From Clostridiaceae bacterium (GTDB lineage Bacteria > Bacillota > Clostridia > Lachnospirales > Lachnospiraceae), in NCBI GenBank assembly GCA_902363735.1, contig CABJBA010000013.1, positions 1 through 64,000 on the forward strand: 64,000 nucleotides of DNA. The letters run 5' to 3'. Shown here in pieces: positions 1 to 8,242 of the stretch. Numbering within the stretch: position 1 is the first letter of the stretch; each line of letters starts with the position of its first letter. A model generated the notes under the pieces. The model ran no database searches, was not told the DNA's origin, and worked only from the letters and a program-made list of their open reading frames with translations. The position numbers and the translations under genes are program-made.

Positions 1-105
1 TAAAGATATCATGTATGTATGAAAGAGTAAATATAAACTGTGCAGAGGTAAACTCTACCTGGGTAAGTGGTGATGGAATTTACTTTTTCAATTTTCAATA
101 ATTTT

Positions 106-144
106 ACGGTATAAAAATCAGTGTTGACAAAATTTTTATACCGT
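106..144. repeat. 13-bp perfect inverted repeat around the riboswitch promoter
   Basis: The arm ACGGTATAAAAAT (106-118) is repeated in perfect inversion as ATTTTTATACCGT (132-144), with a 13-base spacer that contains the -35 box (124-129). A related half-site, ATATTCATACC (148-158), lies in direct orientation 16 bp after the matching part of the second arm and covers the -10 box. The placement suggests an operator for a dimeric or oligomeric repressor. No regulator is identified. Confidence 0.55.
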
Positions 145-152
145 GATATATT
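124..152 (+). promoter_or_regulatory. Sigma-A promoter of the Mn riboswitch-ATPase unit
   Basis: A -35 box TTGACA (124-129) and a -10 box TATATT (147-152) are separated by 17 bp. This predicts a transcript start near 159, just before the first pairing strand of the riboswitch at 161. Confidence 0.8.
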
Positions 153-160
153 CATACCAT

Positions 161-256
161 TATATGAGGGAGTAATTAGCGCAGTAAAATGCGTGGTAAG
201 TCAACATTCATGGTTGTCAATCAGCCTGGCTTATCTTAAAGAATGAGACTCATGTA
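161..256 (+). ncRNA. yybP-ykoY manganese riboswitch aptamer
   Basis: The leader shows the two conserved asymmetric loops of this class: GAGGGAGTA near 166-174 and AATGAGACTC near 242-251. An inner stem pairs GGTAAGTC with GGCTTATC. The closing P1 stem pairs TATATGAG (161-168) with CTCATGTA (249-256). The family binds Mn2+ between the two loops and usually switches expression on. The 3' strand of P1 overlaps the first terminator arm, so aptamer closure and terminator formation exclude each other. The downstream P-type ATPase fits a known role of this class in controlling Mn/Ca efflux pumps. Confidence 0.85.
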
Positions 257-284
257 CAGATAACACTGTACTTGAGTCTTTTTT
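246..284 (+). terminator. Riboswitch terminator 1
   Basis: AGACTCATGTACAG (246-259) pairs with CTGTACTTGAGTCT (266-279) with a single T-T mismatch and a 6-base loop, followed by a T run (279-284). Its 5' arm includes the conserved GAGACT aptamer segment and the P1 3' strand. Confidence 0.9.
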
Positions 285-296
285 GTTGTAAAGAAG

Positions 297-321
297 GTCA
301 AGTACAGACTTGACTTTTTTT
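297..321 (+). terminator. Riboswitch terminator 2 (tandem)
   Basis: GTCAAGT (297-303) pairs with ACTTGAC (308-314) across a 4-base loop and is followed by seven T residues. The segment 298-307 is also perfectly complementary over 10 bp to 266-275 in terminator 1, so an alternative hairpin between them would break both terminators. Confidence 0.8.
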
Positions 322-339
322 ATTTTAAGGAGGGTACTT

Positions 340-2991
340 ATGAAGGAGTATCTACAAGCATCAGAAGAGATTCTGGAAGGTCTGAGGTCAAACAGAGAAG
401 GTCTTTCAGAAGCAGAAGCCGCGTCCAGATTGGAGAAGAACGGCAAGAATAAGCTGAAGGAGGCGCAAAAAGACTCTTTGCTGGTCCGGTTTTTAAATCA
501 GCTGAAGGACCCAATGGTCCTCATTCTGATTGCGGCCGCTGCTATTTCCGGTGTAACTGCGGTGTATGCCCATGAATCATTTGCAGATGTCATTATCATC
601 CTGGCAGTGGTTGTAATCAATTCTCTCCTTGGAGTTTATCAGGAGAGCAAGGCTGAAAAGGCCATTGAAGCTCTGCAGGCCATTTCAGCAGCCACTTCAA
701 AGGTAAGACGCAGCGGAAAGATTCAAACTGTGAAAAGTGAGGATCTTGTAGTCGGCGATATTATTCTTTTAGAGGCCGGTGATTCAATTCCTGCAGATGC
801 AAGATTGCTGGACAGTGCAAGCCTTAAGGTGGAGGAAGCTGCCCTGACCGGAGAGAGTGTTCCGGTGGATAAGATTATCAGTGTTTTAAACCTTGGCGGT
901 CAAAAGGACGTTCCTCTGGGAGACCGTAAAAACATGGTGTATATGGGAAGTGCGGTTGTATATGGAAGAGGAAGTGCAGTGGTTACTGCAACGGGAATGG
1001 ATACAGAAATGGGTAAAATTGCCGATGCTATCACCCAGGCCCAGGAAAATGCAACTCCCCTGCAGATGAGACTGAATCAGTTGAGTAAAACCTTAAGTAC
1101 ACTGGTTCTTGGTATCAGCGTTGCCATCTTTTTATTTGACTTACTTCGTCTTTATCCGGATATTACGGGAGAGGGAATTCTGGAAACCTTTATGATTGCC
1201 GTATCTCTGGCCGTAGCAGCAATTCCTGAGGGTCTGGCAGCCGTGGTTACCATCGTGCTTTCTATTGGTGTCACCAACATGTCCAGGAGAAATGCGGTAA
1301 TCCGGAAGCTGACTGCAGTTGAAACTCTGGGGTGTACCAATGTGATCTGTTCTGATAAGACGGGAACTCTGACCCAGAACAAGATGACTGTAGTGGACAA
1401 CTTTTGTAAAGATGAGCTGCTTTTGGGCCGTACTATGGCTCTTTGCAATGACGCTCATTTAAACAGCTCCAATGCGGCAGAAGGAGAGCCTACAGAGGCC
1501 GCCCTTGTCAATTACGCCTATAAAATGGGGATTGCAAAAAATGCTGCCGAGGTTCTGACTCCCCGTGTGGGAGAGGCTCCTTTTGATTCGGGAAGAAAAC
1601 TCATGAGCACCGTACACCGGATGGAGGATGGAAGTTTTGAGCAGTACACAAAGGGAGCTCCTGATGTGCTGCTTTCACGCTGCAGCTTTTATTGGGACGG
1701 TACTGCCCAGCAGTCTATGACAGAGGCAATACGGGAAGAGATTACAAAAGCCAATAAAACTCTTGCTGACCAGGCCCTGCGTGTTCTGGCAGGTGCGTGG
1801 AAGCGTCTGGAAAGGATGCCGGAGGAGATGAGTCCTGAGGCCTTGGAAAAAGACCTTTGCTTTGTGGGTCTGACCGGAATGATCGACCCTATCCGCCCGG
1901 AGGTAAAACCGGCTGTTGCAGAGTGCAAATCAGCAGGTATCCGTACAGTTATGATCACCGGTGACCATAAGGACACTGCGGTTGCTATTGCAAAACAGCT
2001 TGGAATTATCAAAGATGGATCAGAGGCTCTTACGGGTGCAGAGTTAAATGAATTAAGCGATGAGCAGTTAGATGAGGAGATTGTAAAATATTCTGTCTAT
2101 GCCAGAGTTCAGCCGGAACATAAGGTGCGGATCGTAAAGGCATGGCAGAACAAGGGCATGATTGCCGCCATGACAGGAGACGGAGTCAACGATGCGCCAT
2201 CGATCAAGACGGCTAACATTGGAATCGGCATGGGAATTACAGGCACTGACGTTACAAAGAATGTGGCCGATATGGTTCTGGCTGATGACAACTTTGCCAC
2301 CATCGTCAATGCGGTGGGCGAGGGCCGGAGGATTTATGACAATATACGTAAGGCTATTCAATTTTTGCTGTCCTCAAATCTTTCAGAGGTGCTTTCCATC
2401 TTCATTTCAACTGTTTTAGGCTTTACCATATTAAAACCGGTTCATCTGCTTTGGATTAACCTGATTACTGACACCTTCCCAGCCGTTGCCCTTGGGATGG
2501 AGCGGGAGGAATCTGACACCATGAGCTATCCCCCGAGAAACTCCAAGGAAGGAATCTTTTCCAAAGGTCTGGGCTTTGATGTTATATGGCAGGGTGTCAT
2601 GATCACGGGGGTAACAGTTCTTGCTTATTTTGTAGGACATTATATAGAGTCCGGAGTTTTTGAGATTGCAGAAAGCCCCGATGGTATGACCATGGCCTTT
2701 TTAACCCTTTCCATGGCAGAGATGTTCCATTCTCTGAACATGAGAAGCAGAAGGCATTCCATTTTCCGGGTTAAGCATCACAATAAATATTTATACGGAG
2801 CAATGATTGCCTCTTTCCTGCTGACGACTGCGGTCATCTTCATTCCCCCTATGGCCCAGGCGTTCCAGTTTGAACATATATCATTAACGGAATATTTCGT
2901 TTCCATGGGGTTGGGTGCAATTGTAATTCCAATTGTGGAAATCATCAAGTTTTTCCAGAGGCTTTCAGACAAAAAATCTAATGTTTCCTGA
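340..2991 (+). CDS. P-type (IIA) Ca2+/Mn2+-transporting ATPase
   Basis: An 883-residue P2A-type cation pump in the membrane, driving Ca2+ and/or Mn2+ export by ATP hydrolysis. It has the N-terminal cation-ATPase domain, the actuator TGES motif, PEGL in the fourth membrane segment, the phosphorylated Asp of DKTGTLT (about residue 339), MTGDGVNDAP, and NLITDTFPA in the sixth membrane segment. The length is normal for the SERCA/PMR1-like bacterial family. The ATG at 340 is chosen because AAGGAGGG (327-334) precedes it; an upstream in-frame TTG at 310 lies inside a terminator hairpin. Control by a manganese riboswitch argues for Mn2+ as a physiological substrate, an inference from related riboswitch-controlled pumps. 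Confidence 0.93.
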   Translation: MKEYLQASEEILEGLRSNREGLSEAEAASRLEKNGKNKLKEAQKDSLLVRFLNQLKDPMVLILIAAAAISGVTAVYAHESFADVIIILAVVVINSLLGVYQESKAEKAIEALQAISAATSKVRRSGKIQTVKSEDLVVGDIILLEAGDSIPADARLLDSASLKVEEAALTGESVPVDKIISVLNLGGQKDVPLGDRKNMVYMGSAVVYGRGSAVVTATGMDTEMGKIADAITQAQENATPLQMRLNQLSKTLSTLVLGISVAIFLFDLLRLYPDITGEGILETFMIAVSLAVAAIPEGLAAVVTIVLSIGVTNMSRRNAVIRKLTAVETLGCTNVICSDKTGTLTQNKMTVVDNFCKDELLLGRTMALCNDAHLNSSNAAEGEPTEAALVNYAYKMGIAKNAAEVLTPRVGEAPFDSGRKLMSTVHRMEDGSFEQYTKGAPDVLLSRCSFYWDGTAQQSMTEAIREEITKANKTLADQALRVLAGAWKRLERMPEEMSPEALEKDLCFVGLTGMIDPIRPEVKPAVAECKSAGIRTVMITGDHKDTAVAIAKQLGIIKDGSEALTGAELNELSDEQLDEEIVKYSVYARVQPEHKVRIVKAWQNKGMIAAMTGDGVNDAPSIKTANIGIGMGITGTDVTKNVADMVLADDNFATIVNAVGEGRRIYDNIRKAIQFLLSSNLSEVLSIFISTVLGFTILKPVHLLWINLITDTFPAVALGMEREESDTMSYPPRNSKEGIFSKGLGFDVIWQGVMITGVTVLAYFVGHYIESGVFEIAESPDGMTMAFLTLSMAEMFHSLNMRSRRHSIFRVKHHNKYLYGAMIASFLLTTAVIFIPPMAQAFQFEHISLTEYFVSMGLGAIVIPIVEIIKFFQRLSDKKSNVS

Positions 2992-3005
2992 TTAAAAAGC
3001 TGTAT

Positions 3006-3053
3006 AAAAAAGATCAGGTGTGAGTACATCAAACTCATACCTGATCTTTTTTT
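3006..3053 (+). terminator. Terminator after the cation ATPase
   Basis: AGATCAGGTGTGAGT (3011-3025) pairs with ACTCATACCTGATCT (3033-3047), leaving a short loop, and is followed by a run of T to about 3053. It closes the riboswitch-ATPase unit. Confidence 0.9.
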
Positions 3054-3142
3054 GCAACTACAGGGGATTGAGACAATTGAAAATTTAATACAAATTCAGA
3101 AAGAAAAAGTGTATATTATTTAGCTGTTATGAATAAGAATTA

Positions 3143-3171
3143 TTGACATTTCATTATCATGGTGAGATAAT
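3143..3171 (+). promoter_or_regulatory. Promoter of the PEP carboxykinase gene
   Basis: TTGACA (3143-3148), a 17-bp spacer and GATAAT (3166-3171) give a near-consensus sigma-A promoter about 40 bases upstream of the start codon. Confidence 0.75.
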
Positions 3172-3210
3172 GTCTAAAAAGTCAGATGTCGTATAAGGAG
3201 GATTTTTTAT

Positions 3211-4902
3211 ATGTCAACAAAAGCTTATTACCCAATTCATGAAATTGGAAAGGACAAACCAGGTTTTTCGGCAACGAGAGCAATTATTGAAACGCCTTTT
3301 TATGGGAACAATGTAGTTAAAGTTAATACGCTCAGAGAAGCATATGAATTAGCCCTGAATTCGCCGGGAACTATTGTCACGGACATGCCTGTTTACAGAG
3401 GAGAAGAATTCGGACTTGAACGGGATGCAAAGGTTCTCTTATTTAATGACGGAGCAATTTCCGGGCGGTACGCTGCCGCAAGAAGGATTGCAGGAGAGCC
3501 GGGAGTTGACTGTGGTGCTCTTGACAAAGTGATTATGGATGCCGTTTACGAAACCCGTTGGAAAACCATGTACCATGCAGAGGTTTATGTAGGGCTTGAT
3601 TCTGAATTCATGGCAAAAGCCCATTTGCTCATTCCCGAGGGAGAAGAAAACATTCTCTATAACTGGATGCTGAATTTTCAGTATATGTCTGATGAATATG
3701 TCAGGATGTATAAGGGTTCCACGCCCATAGGCGAGGGAAAAGAACCGGATATTTACCTGTTTTCCGATCCCCAATGGAATGGCTCTGACCGTCCTGGTGT
3801 TGACTTATCCTGTTTAAGTGATCCTAAATGCCTGTGTTATTTTAATACAGAACAAAACTGTGCTGCGATCCTGGGTATGAGATATTTTGGAGAGCATAAA
3901 AAAGGCACCCTTACCATGGCCTGGGCTCTTGCCAACCGCAGCGGATACGCTTCCTGCCATGGAGGGCAGAAGAAATACACGTTAACCGATGGTACCAGCT
4001 ATGTTGCCTCTGTTTTTGGATTATCCGGATCAGGAAAGTCAACCCTTACTCATGCAAAGCATGGAGGAAAATATGATGTTACGGTGCTTCACGATGATGC
4101 CTTTATCATCAATACCGATACCTGTGCATCCGTTGCGCTGGAGCCTACATATTTTGACAAGACCCAGGACTATCCCACAGGCTGCGAAGATAACAAATAT
4201 CTTCTTACTGTCCAGAACTGTGCCTGCACATTGGACGAAGACGGAAAACTTCAGTTGGTGACAGAGGACGTCAGAAATGGAAACGGGCGCGCCATCAAGT
4301 CTAAATTATGGTCTCCCAACCGGGTGGATAAGATCGGAGAACCCGTCAATGCTATTTTCTGGATCATGAAGGATCCCACTCTTCCTCCAGTGGTAAAATT
4401 AAAAGGAGCCTCCCTGGCTTCTGTTATGGGCGCAACCCTTGCAACCAAGAGAAGCTCTGCAGAAAGGCTTGCTCCGGGAGTAGATCCCAATGCTCTGGTG
4501 GTTGTGCCTTATGCCAATCCTTTCAGGACATACCCTCTGGTAAATGATTATGAGAAATTTAAGAAGTTAGTGGAAGAAAAGAATGTAGACTGTTATATCG
4601 TCAATACCGGTGAATTCATGGGAAAAAAGGTTAAGCCAAAGGATACTCTGGGTATTCTGGAGGCCATTGTAGATAAGACCAGTGAGTTTAAGCCGTGGGG
4701 GCCGTTTTCTGATATTGAAATTCTGGATTGGGAGGGTTTCAGCCCTGATTTTGATGATGCGTATTACAGAGAGCAGTTAAAAGCCCGGATGGCGGAAAGA
4801 GTTAGCTTTATTGAAAAAATCGCCACTTTAAAAGAGGGGTATGATAAGCTTCCGGAGGACGCTTTGGAGGCCATTCAGAAGGTTGTTGACGAATTAAAGT
4901 AA
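3211..4902 (+). CDS. pckA: Phosphoenolpyruvate carboxykinase (ATP)
   Basis: A cytosolic enzyme interconverting oxaloacetate plus ATP with phosphoenolpyruvate, CO2 and ADP; in fermentative clostridia it often runs in the carboxylating direction. At 563 residues it is slightly longer than the classical enzyme (about 530-540). The nucleotide-binding P-loop GLSGSGKST (about residues 270-278) is clear and is followed by HDDAF as the kinase-2-like metal site, in place of the more familiar DDEH form. It therefore appears to belong to a divergent PckA branch. Start ATG follows AAGGAGG at about 3195. A HAD phosphatase gene follows 33 bases later, probably on the same transcript. Confidence 0.88.
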   Translation: MSTKAYYPIHEIGKDKPGFSATRAIIETPFYGNNVVKVNTLREAYELALNSPGTIVTDMPVYRGEEFGLERDAKVLLFNDGAISGRYAAARRIAGEPGVDCGALDKVIMDAVYETRWKTMYHAEVYVGLDSEFMAKAHLLIPEGEENILYNWMLNFQYMSDEYVRMYKGSTPIGEGKEPDIYLFSDPQWNGSDRPGVDLSCLSDPKCLCYFNTEQNCAAILGMRYFGEHKKGTLTMAWALANRSGYASCHGGQKKYTLTDGTSYVASVFGLSGSGKSTLTHAKHGGKYDVTVLHDDAFIINTDTCASVALEPTYFDKTQDYPTGCEDNKYLLTVQNCACTLDEDGKLQLVTEDVRNGNGRAIKSKLWSPNRVDKIGEPVNAIFWIMKDPTLPPVVKLKGASLASVMGATLATKRSSAERLAPGVDPNALVVVPYANPFRTYPLVNDYEKFKKLVEEKNVDCYIVNTGEFMGKKVKPKDTLGILEAIVDKTSEFKPWGPFSDIEILDWEGFSPDFDDAYYREQLKARMAERVSFIEKIATLKEGYDKLPEDALEAIQKVVDELK

Positions 4903-4935
4903 TAAGAACCGCAAGGATGAAAGGGATTTTTTTAC

Positions 4936-5580
4936 ATGAAAAAAGAATATCTGCTGTTTGATTTAGACGGAACTCTTACGGATTCCAAGGAGGGGATTAC
5001 CAAATCAGTTCAATACGCTCTCAGGGAGTTTGGGATTGAGGAGGAAGATTTGGACCGGCTCTGCTGTTTTATCGGTCCGCCGTTAAAGGACAGCTTTATC
5101 AAGTACTATGGTTTCAGTGATGAGGAAGCGAAAAAAGCAGTGAACATTTACCGGGAATATTTTTCCGTCAGAGGCCTGTATGAAAACAGGGTTTATGAAG
5201 GTGCAGAAAAGGTGCTGCAGTCCCTTCTGGATTCCGGGAAAAAGCTGTATGTGGCTTCTTCCAAGCCGGAGTATTTTGTGCATAAGATTTTAAAACACTT
5301 TCATATGGACTCTTATTTCCTGTTTATGGGAGGCTCGGATATGGGGGGAGCAAGAGAGAAAAAGGCTGATGTAATCCGGTATGTTCTGGAAGAATGCGGC
5401 ATTCATGACCGGGAACATGTGGTTATGATCGGAGACAGGGAGCATGATATTCTGGGAGCAAAGGAAGTTGGAATTGACTCTGTAGGAGTGCTTTATGGCT
5501 TTGGAAGCAGACAGGAACTGGAGGAAGCCGGTGCAGGAGCAATTGCCGAAACGATTTTTGATTTACAGTTGCTTTTTTAA
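4936..5580 (+). CDS. HAD-superfamily hydrolase, phosphoglycolate phosphatase-like
   Basis: A 214-residue haloacid dehalogenase-type phosphatase. Motif I is FDLDGTLTDS (Asp9 as nucleophile and Asp11), motif II is around SSKP, and motif IV is GDREHDILGA. The helical cap between motifs I and II is of the beta-phosphoglucomutase/Gph type. The substrate cannot be told from sequence. The Shine-Dalgarno site is weak (AAAGGG, about 4919), so it may depend on read-through from pckA. Confidence 0.8.
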   Translation: MKKEYLLFDLDGTLTDSKEGITKSVQYALREFGIEEEDLDRLCCFIGPPLKDSFIKYYGFSDEEAKKAVNIYREYFSVRGLYENRVYEGAEKVLQSLLDSGKKLYVASSKPEYFVHKILKHFHMDSYFLFMGGSDMGGAREKKADVIRYVLEECGIHDREHVVMIGDREHDILGAKEVGIDSVGVLYGFGSRQELEEAGAGAIAETIFDLQLLF

Positions 5581-5631
5581 TGGCTGATCTCTTTTGTTCC
5601 TAAAAAAATAAAATCTGACAGGAAAAGGAAC

Positions 5632-5660
5632 TTGAAAAACAGGCTGAAGTGTTGTATACT
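5632..5660 (+). promoter_or_regulatory. Promoter of 6S RNA
   Basis: TTGAAA (5632-5637) and TATACT (5655-5660) are spaced 17 bp apart, placing a transcript start near 5667. Confidence 0.65.
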
Positions 5661-5666
5661 GAAAAC

Positions 5667-5865
5667 CATAGAAACAACATGAATGTAATTCCTGGGATGT
5701 GCGATACTCTTACCTTTTTGAACCTACATTATGACATCAGGGATTCCAATATTTTCAGGTGGATGTCAAGCCTCCGTAGCAGTGGAAGGCAAATACCTGA
5801 GTGAGGTTACCCACCTAGCAAAGCTAGGCGTCAATAAGTAAGAACCGGCATTTTGGGGTTACAAA
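5667..5865 (+). ncRNA. ssrS: 6S RNA
   Basis: No open reading frame fits here, yet the region has its own promoter and terminator. The segment TTCCTGGGATGTGCG (from 5689) pairs through a long, wobble-rich closing stem with CGGCATTTTGGGGTTAC (about 5846-5861). This matches the 6S architecture, in which a CTGGGATGT-like 5' strand enters a large central bubble. The phrases TTTTTGAACCTACATT and ACCTGAGTGAGGTTACCCACCT resemble clostridial 6S RNAs as I recall them. 6S RNA binds sigma-A RNA polymerase holoenzyme and damps transcription in stationary phase. Exact ends are not determined. Confidence 0.75.
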
Positions 5866-5870
5866 AGAAA

Positions 5871-5902
5871 AAAGCAGCGAGAAATCGCTGCTTTAACTTT
5901 TC
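5871..5902 (+). terminator. Terminator after 6S RNA
   Basis: AAAGCAGCGA (5871-5880) pairs perfectly with TCGCTGCTTT (5885-5894) around a GAAA tetraloop, followed by AACTTTTC. Confidence 0.8.
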
Positions 5903-5934
5903 TGTACAAAATATAACTAAAATTAAGAGGGTCC

Positions 5935-8211
5935 ATGAACAGAAAAAACTTTATCAGATTTGTGGCCGGAATTCCTCTTCTGGTGATCATTCTCATCATC
6001 ATTATTTTGATCAGTGAACGGGAACGGTCGGGAATATCAAGAGGTGCTGCTTATAAGTCGGCTGCACTTCTCCTTACTGACAGGAAAAGCTGTGAAAAAC
6101 TGCTGGCCGAGCAGGAACAGGAATACTTTTCGGAAAAAGAGAAGAATCACTGGTATGTAAAATACATAAATTATCTCTATGCAGGCAGCTATTTGGATAT
6201 AGAGAAAACGCCGGCGGCAAAGGAGATTGCCGAAGGCTTTTTGACGTATGAGGATGCAGAAAGCCTGGCAGAAGCCCTGGTTCCCGGATCAGGGGAAGCT
6301 GTACACAAAGGAGGAAAAAAACAAAAGGAGCAGATTCCTTCCGGCCAGTGGTGGGATCTATATGAGGAACTGAGAAAAGAACTGGATGGAGAGAATCAGA
6401 TCAGGGAAGTTGAAGTTCTGCTTTATGGGACTCCCGCCAATATAAAAACCGCACCGGCCTGGACGGCTTATACAAGTCAGGGAAGCTTTGGGTTTGAGGG
6501 CATCAGCCTGGATTCTTACATAGACTGGGAAGTGAAGCTTCTGGTAAAGGGCAATGAGATCATTGCACTAAAGGAAGCAGTTACAGATTCTGTTATATAT
6601 AAAAACGTGTGGCTGACTTCGGGAGAAGGAGATACCTTTCACATTTATATGGGGTCAGTGATGCGCAGCTTTCCCTTGGAGGCTTCTTTGGGACAGCAGT
6701 CGGAATTTGCCAACAATATTGCTGACGTCAGCTTAAAAAGAGGACGCCTTCAGAAGGTTACCATGAAGAAAAAGAAAATAACAGGCAAAGTGCTGGCTGT
6801 TAAGGAGGATTCCATTGAGGTGGAAGGCTATGGCAGCTTAAAGCTTGATAAGGATTTTAAGGTTTACCGGCTGTATGGACAGCTTGAGGAAAAATCAATA
6901 TCAGACATTCTGGTTGGATATGACATTCAGGAGTTTGTGGTGGCTCACGGAAGAATAAGCGCGGCTCTTTTGGTGAGAGAATTTGACGCGAAAAGTCTGA
7001 GGGTACTTCTCATGAATACGAACTATCAGTCTGTTTTCCATCCGGAGGTGATCTTATCCGCACAGAGCGGACTGTCTCTTTCTTATGGAGAAGAGAGGGT
7101 AGAAATTCCGCCTGGAGCAGAAGTGGTTATCAGTGCTTCTGATGAGCGGTTAAAGGATGGCAGAATTGTGGCCGCACCTTTAGAAACAAATGATTCAGTA
7201 TCTGTTAATTCGATAAAAAGGTCCTATGGAATACCGTATTATGATGGGACCATTGAAATCAGAAAGGAACCTGAGGGGTTGCTTCTGATTAATGAGCTTT
7301 ATCTGGAAAGCTATCTGACAAAGGTGGTTCCCAGCGAAATGCCAGACAATTACGAAAAAGAAGCCTTAAAGGCTCAGGCAGTCTGCGCCAGAACATATGC
7401 TTATCGCCAGATACAGGGCAACACCTACAGCCAATACGGGGCACACGTGGATGACAGCACCAGATTCCAGGTTTACAACAATTTAAAACCAGGAGTAAAG
7501 ACGGAAGAAGCAGTGCGGGAGACTTATGGAAAACTTTTATTTTATCAGGACACTCCCATTGAAGCTTTTTATTTTTCAACCTCCTGCGGACACACCACTG
7601 ATGGAAGCCTGTGGGGAAGTGACCCGGCTCTGTACCCTTATCTTGATGGAAGCCTGCTTCAGGAAAGCAGAGGAGTTTTGAACTTGTCCACCAATTCGGA
7701 TTTTGATGAATTTATAAAAAATAAGGATTATCCCTCATATGATTCCTCTTTTCCAATGTACCGGTGGGAAACATCTGTAACTAACCGCCAGTTGGAAGAA
7801 GAGATTACGGAGGTAGGCTCTATCTTAAATATTACAGTCACCGAACGGGGTGTTGGAGGAATTGTCAAAAAGCTGAGGGTGGAGGGCTCTGACGGCATTA
7901 TGACCATTAATGGAGAAAGCCAGGCCAGGGCAAAACTAGGAAATAAGTATATGACCATAACGAAAAAGGATGGGGGGCTGATGAAGAACTTCGATTCTCT
8001 TCCCAGCGCCTACCTTTCCATTGAAAATGCGGGCGTCGATGACAATAATATCACTATTTTCCGCATATATGGAGGGGGATACGGTCACGGAGCGGGAATG
8101 AGCCAGAACGGGGCTCAGACCATGGCAAAGGAAGGAAAGGGGTATGAGGATATCTTGAAGTTTTTTTACCATGAGTCAGAAGTCCGGGAAGCTGAAGTCG
8201 GTAAGGAATGA
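5935..8211 (+). CDS. Membrane-anchored SpoIID/LytB-domain protein
   Basis: A 758-residue protein with a single N-terminal membrane anchor (about residues 7-27, very rich in Ile/Leu) and a long extracellular part. The first 400 residues are not recognised; the SpoIID/LytB lytic-transglycosylase domain occupies roughly 430-750. It contains VPSEMP with Glu468 in the position of the SpoIID catalytic Glu, followed by ALKAQAVCARTYA, SCGHTTDG, and GGGYGHGAGMSQNGAQ. SpoIID cleaves glycan strands during engulfment. This protein is about twice the length of SpoIID and more like the extended SpoIID-domain proteins of Lachnospiraceae, so the role may be broader wall remodelling. It follows the 6S terminator; AAGAGGG serves as ribosome site. 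Confidence 0.85.
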   Translation: MNRKNFIRFVAGIPLLVIILIIIILISERERSGISRGAAYKSAALLLTDRKSCEKLLAEQEQEYFSEKEKNHWYVKYINYLYAGSYLDIEKTPAAKEIAEGFLTYEDAESLAEALVPGSGEAVHKGGKKQKEQIPSGQWWDLYEELRKELDGENQIREVEVLLYGTPANIKTAPAWTAYTSQGSFGFEGISLDSYIDWEVKLLVKGNEIIALKEAVTDSVIYKNVWLTSGEGDTFHIYMGSVMRSFPLEASLGQQSEFANNIADVSLKRGRLQKVTMKKKKITGKVLAVKEDSIEVEGYGSLKLDKDFKVYRLYGQLEEKSISDILVGYDIQEFVVAHGRISAALLVREFDAKSLRVLLMNTNYQSVFHPEVILSAQSGLSLSYGEERVEIPPGAEVVISASDERLKDGRIVAAPLETNDSVSVNSIKRSYGIPYYDGTIEIRKEPEGLLLINELYLESYLTKVVPSEMPDNYEKEALKAQAVCARTYAYRQIQGNTYSQYGAHVDDSTRFQVYNNLKPGVKTEEAVRETYGKLLFYQDTPIEAFYFSTSCGHTTDGSLWGSDPALYPYLDGSLLQESRGVLNLSTNSDFDEFIKNKDYPSYDSSFPMYRWETSVTNRQLEEEITEVGSILNITVTERGVGGIVKKLRVEGSDGIMTINGESQARAKLGNKYMTITKKDGGLMKNFDSLPSAYLSIENAGVDDNNITIFRIYGGGYGHGAGMSQNGAQTMAKEGKGYEDILKFFYHESEVREAEVGKE

Positions 8212-8242
8212 GAACGGCTTTTTCAGCGTAGGATGGTAAAAA

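Noticed and set aside
310..339. Upstream TTG start for the cation ATPase
   Set aside because: It lies inside the second riboswitch terminator and has no ribosome site; ATG 340 follows AAGGAGGG.
5667..5865. A cyclic di-GMP or other riboswitch for the SpoIID-domain gene
   Set aside because: A GTCAAGCCTCCGTAGC segment resembles part of GEMM-I, but the core GGGCAAACC part is absent, and the unit ends in its own terminator before the gene; 6S RNA explains the closing stem better.
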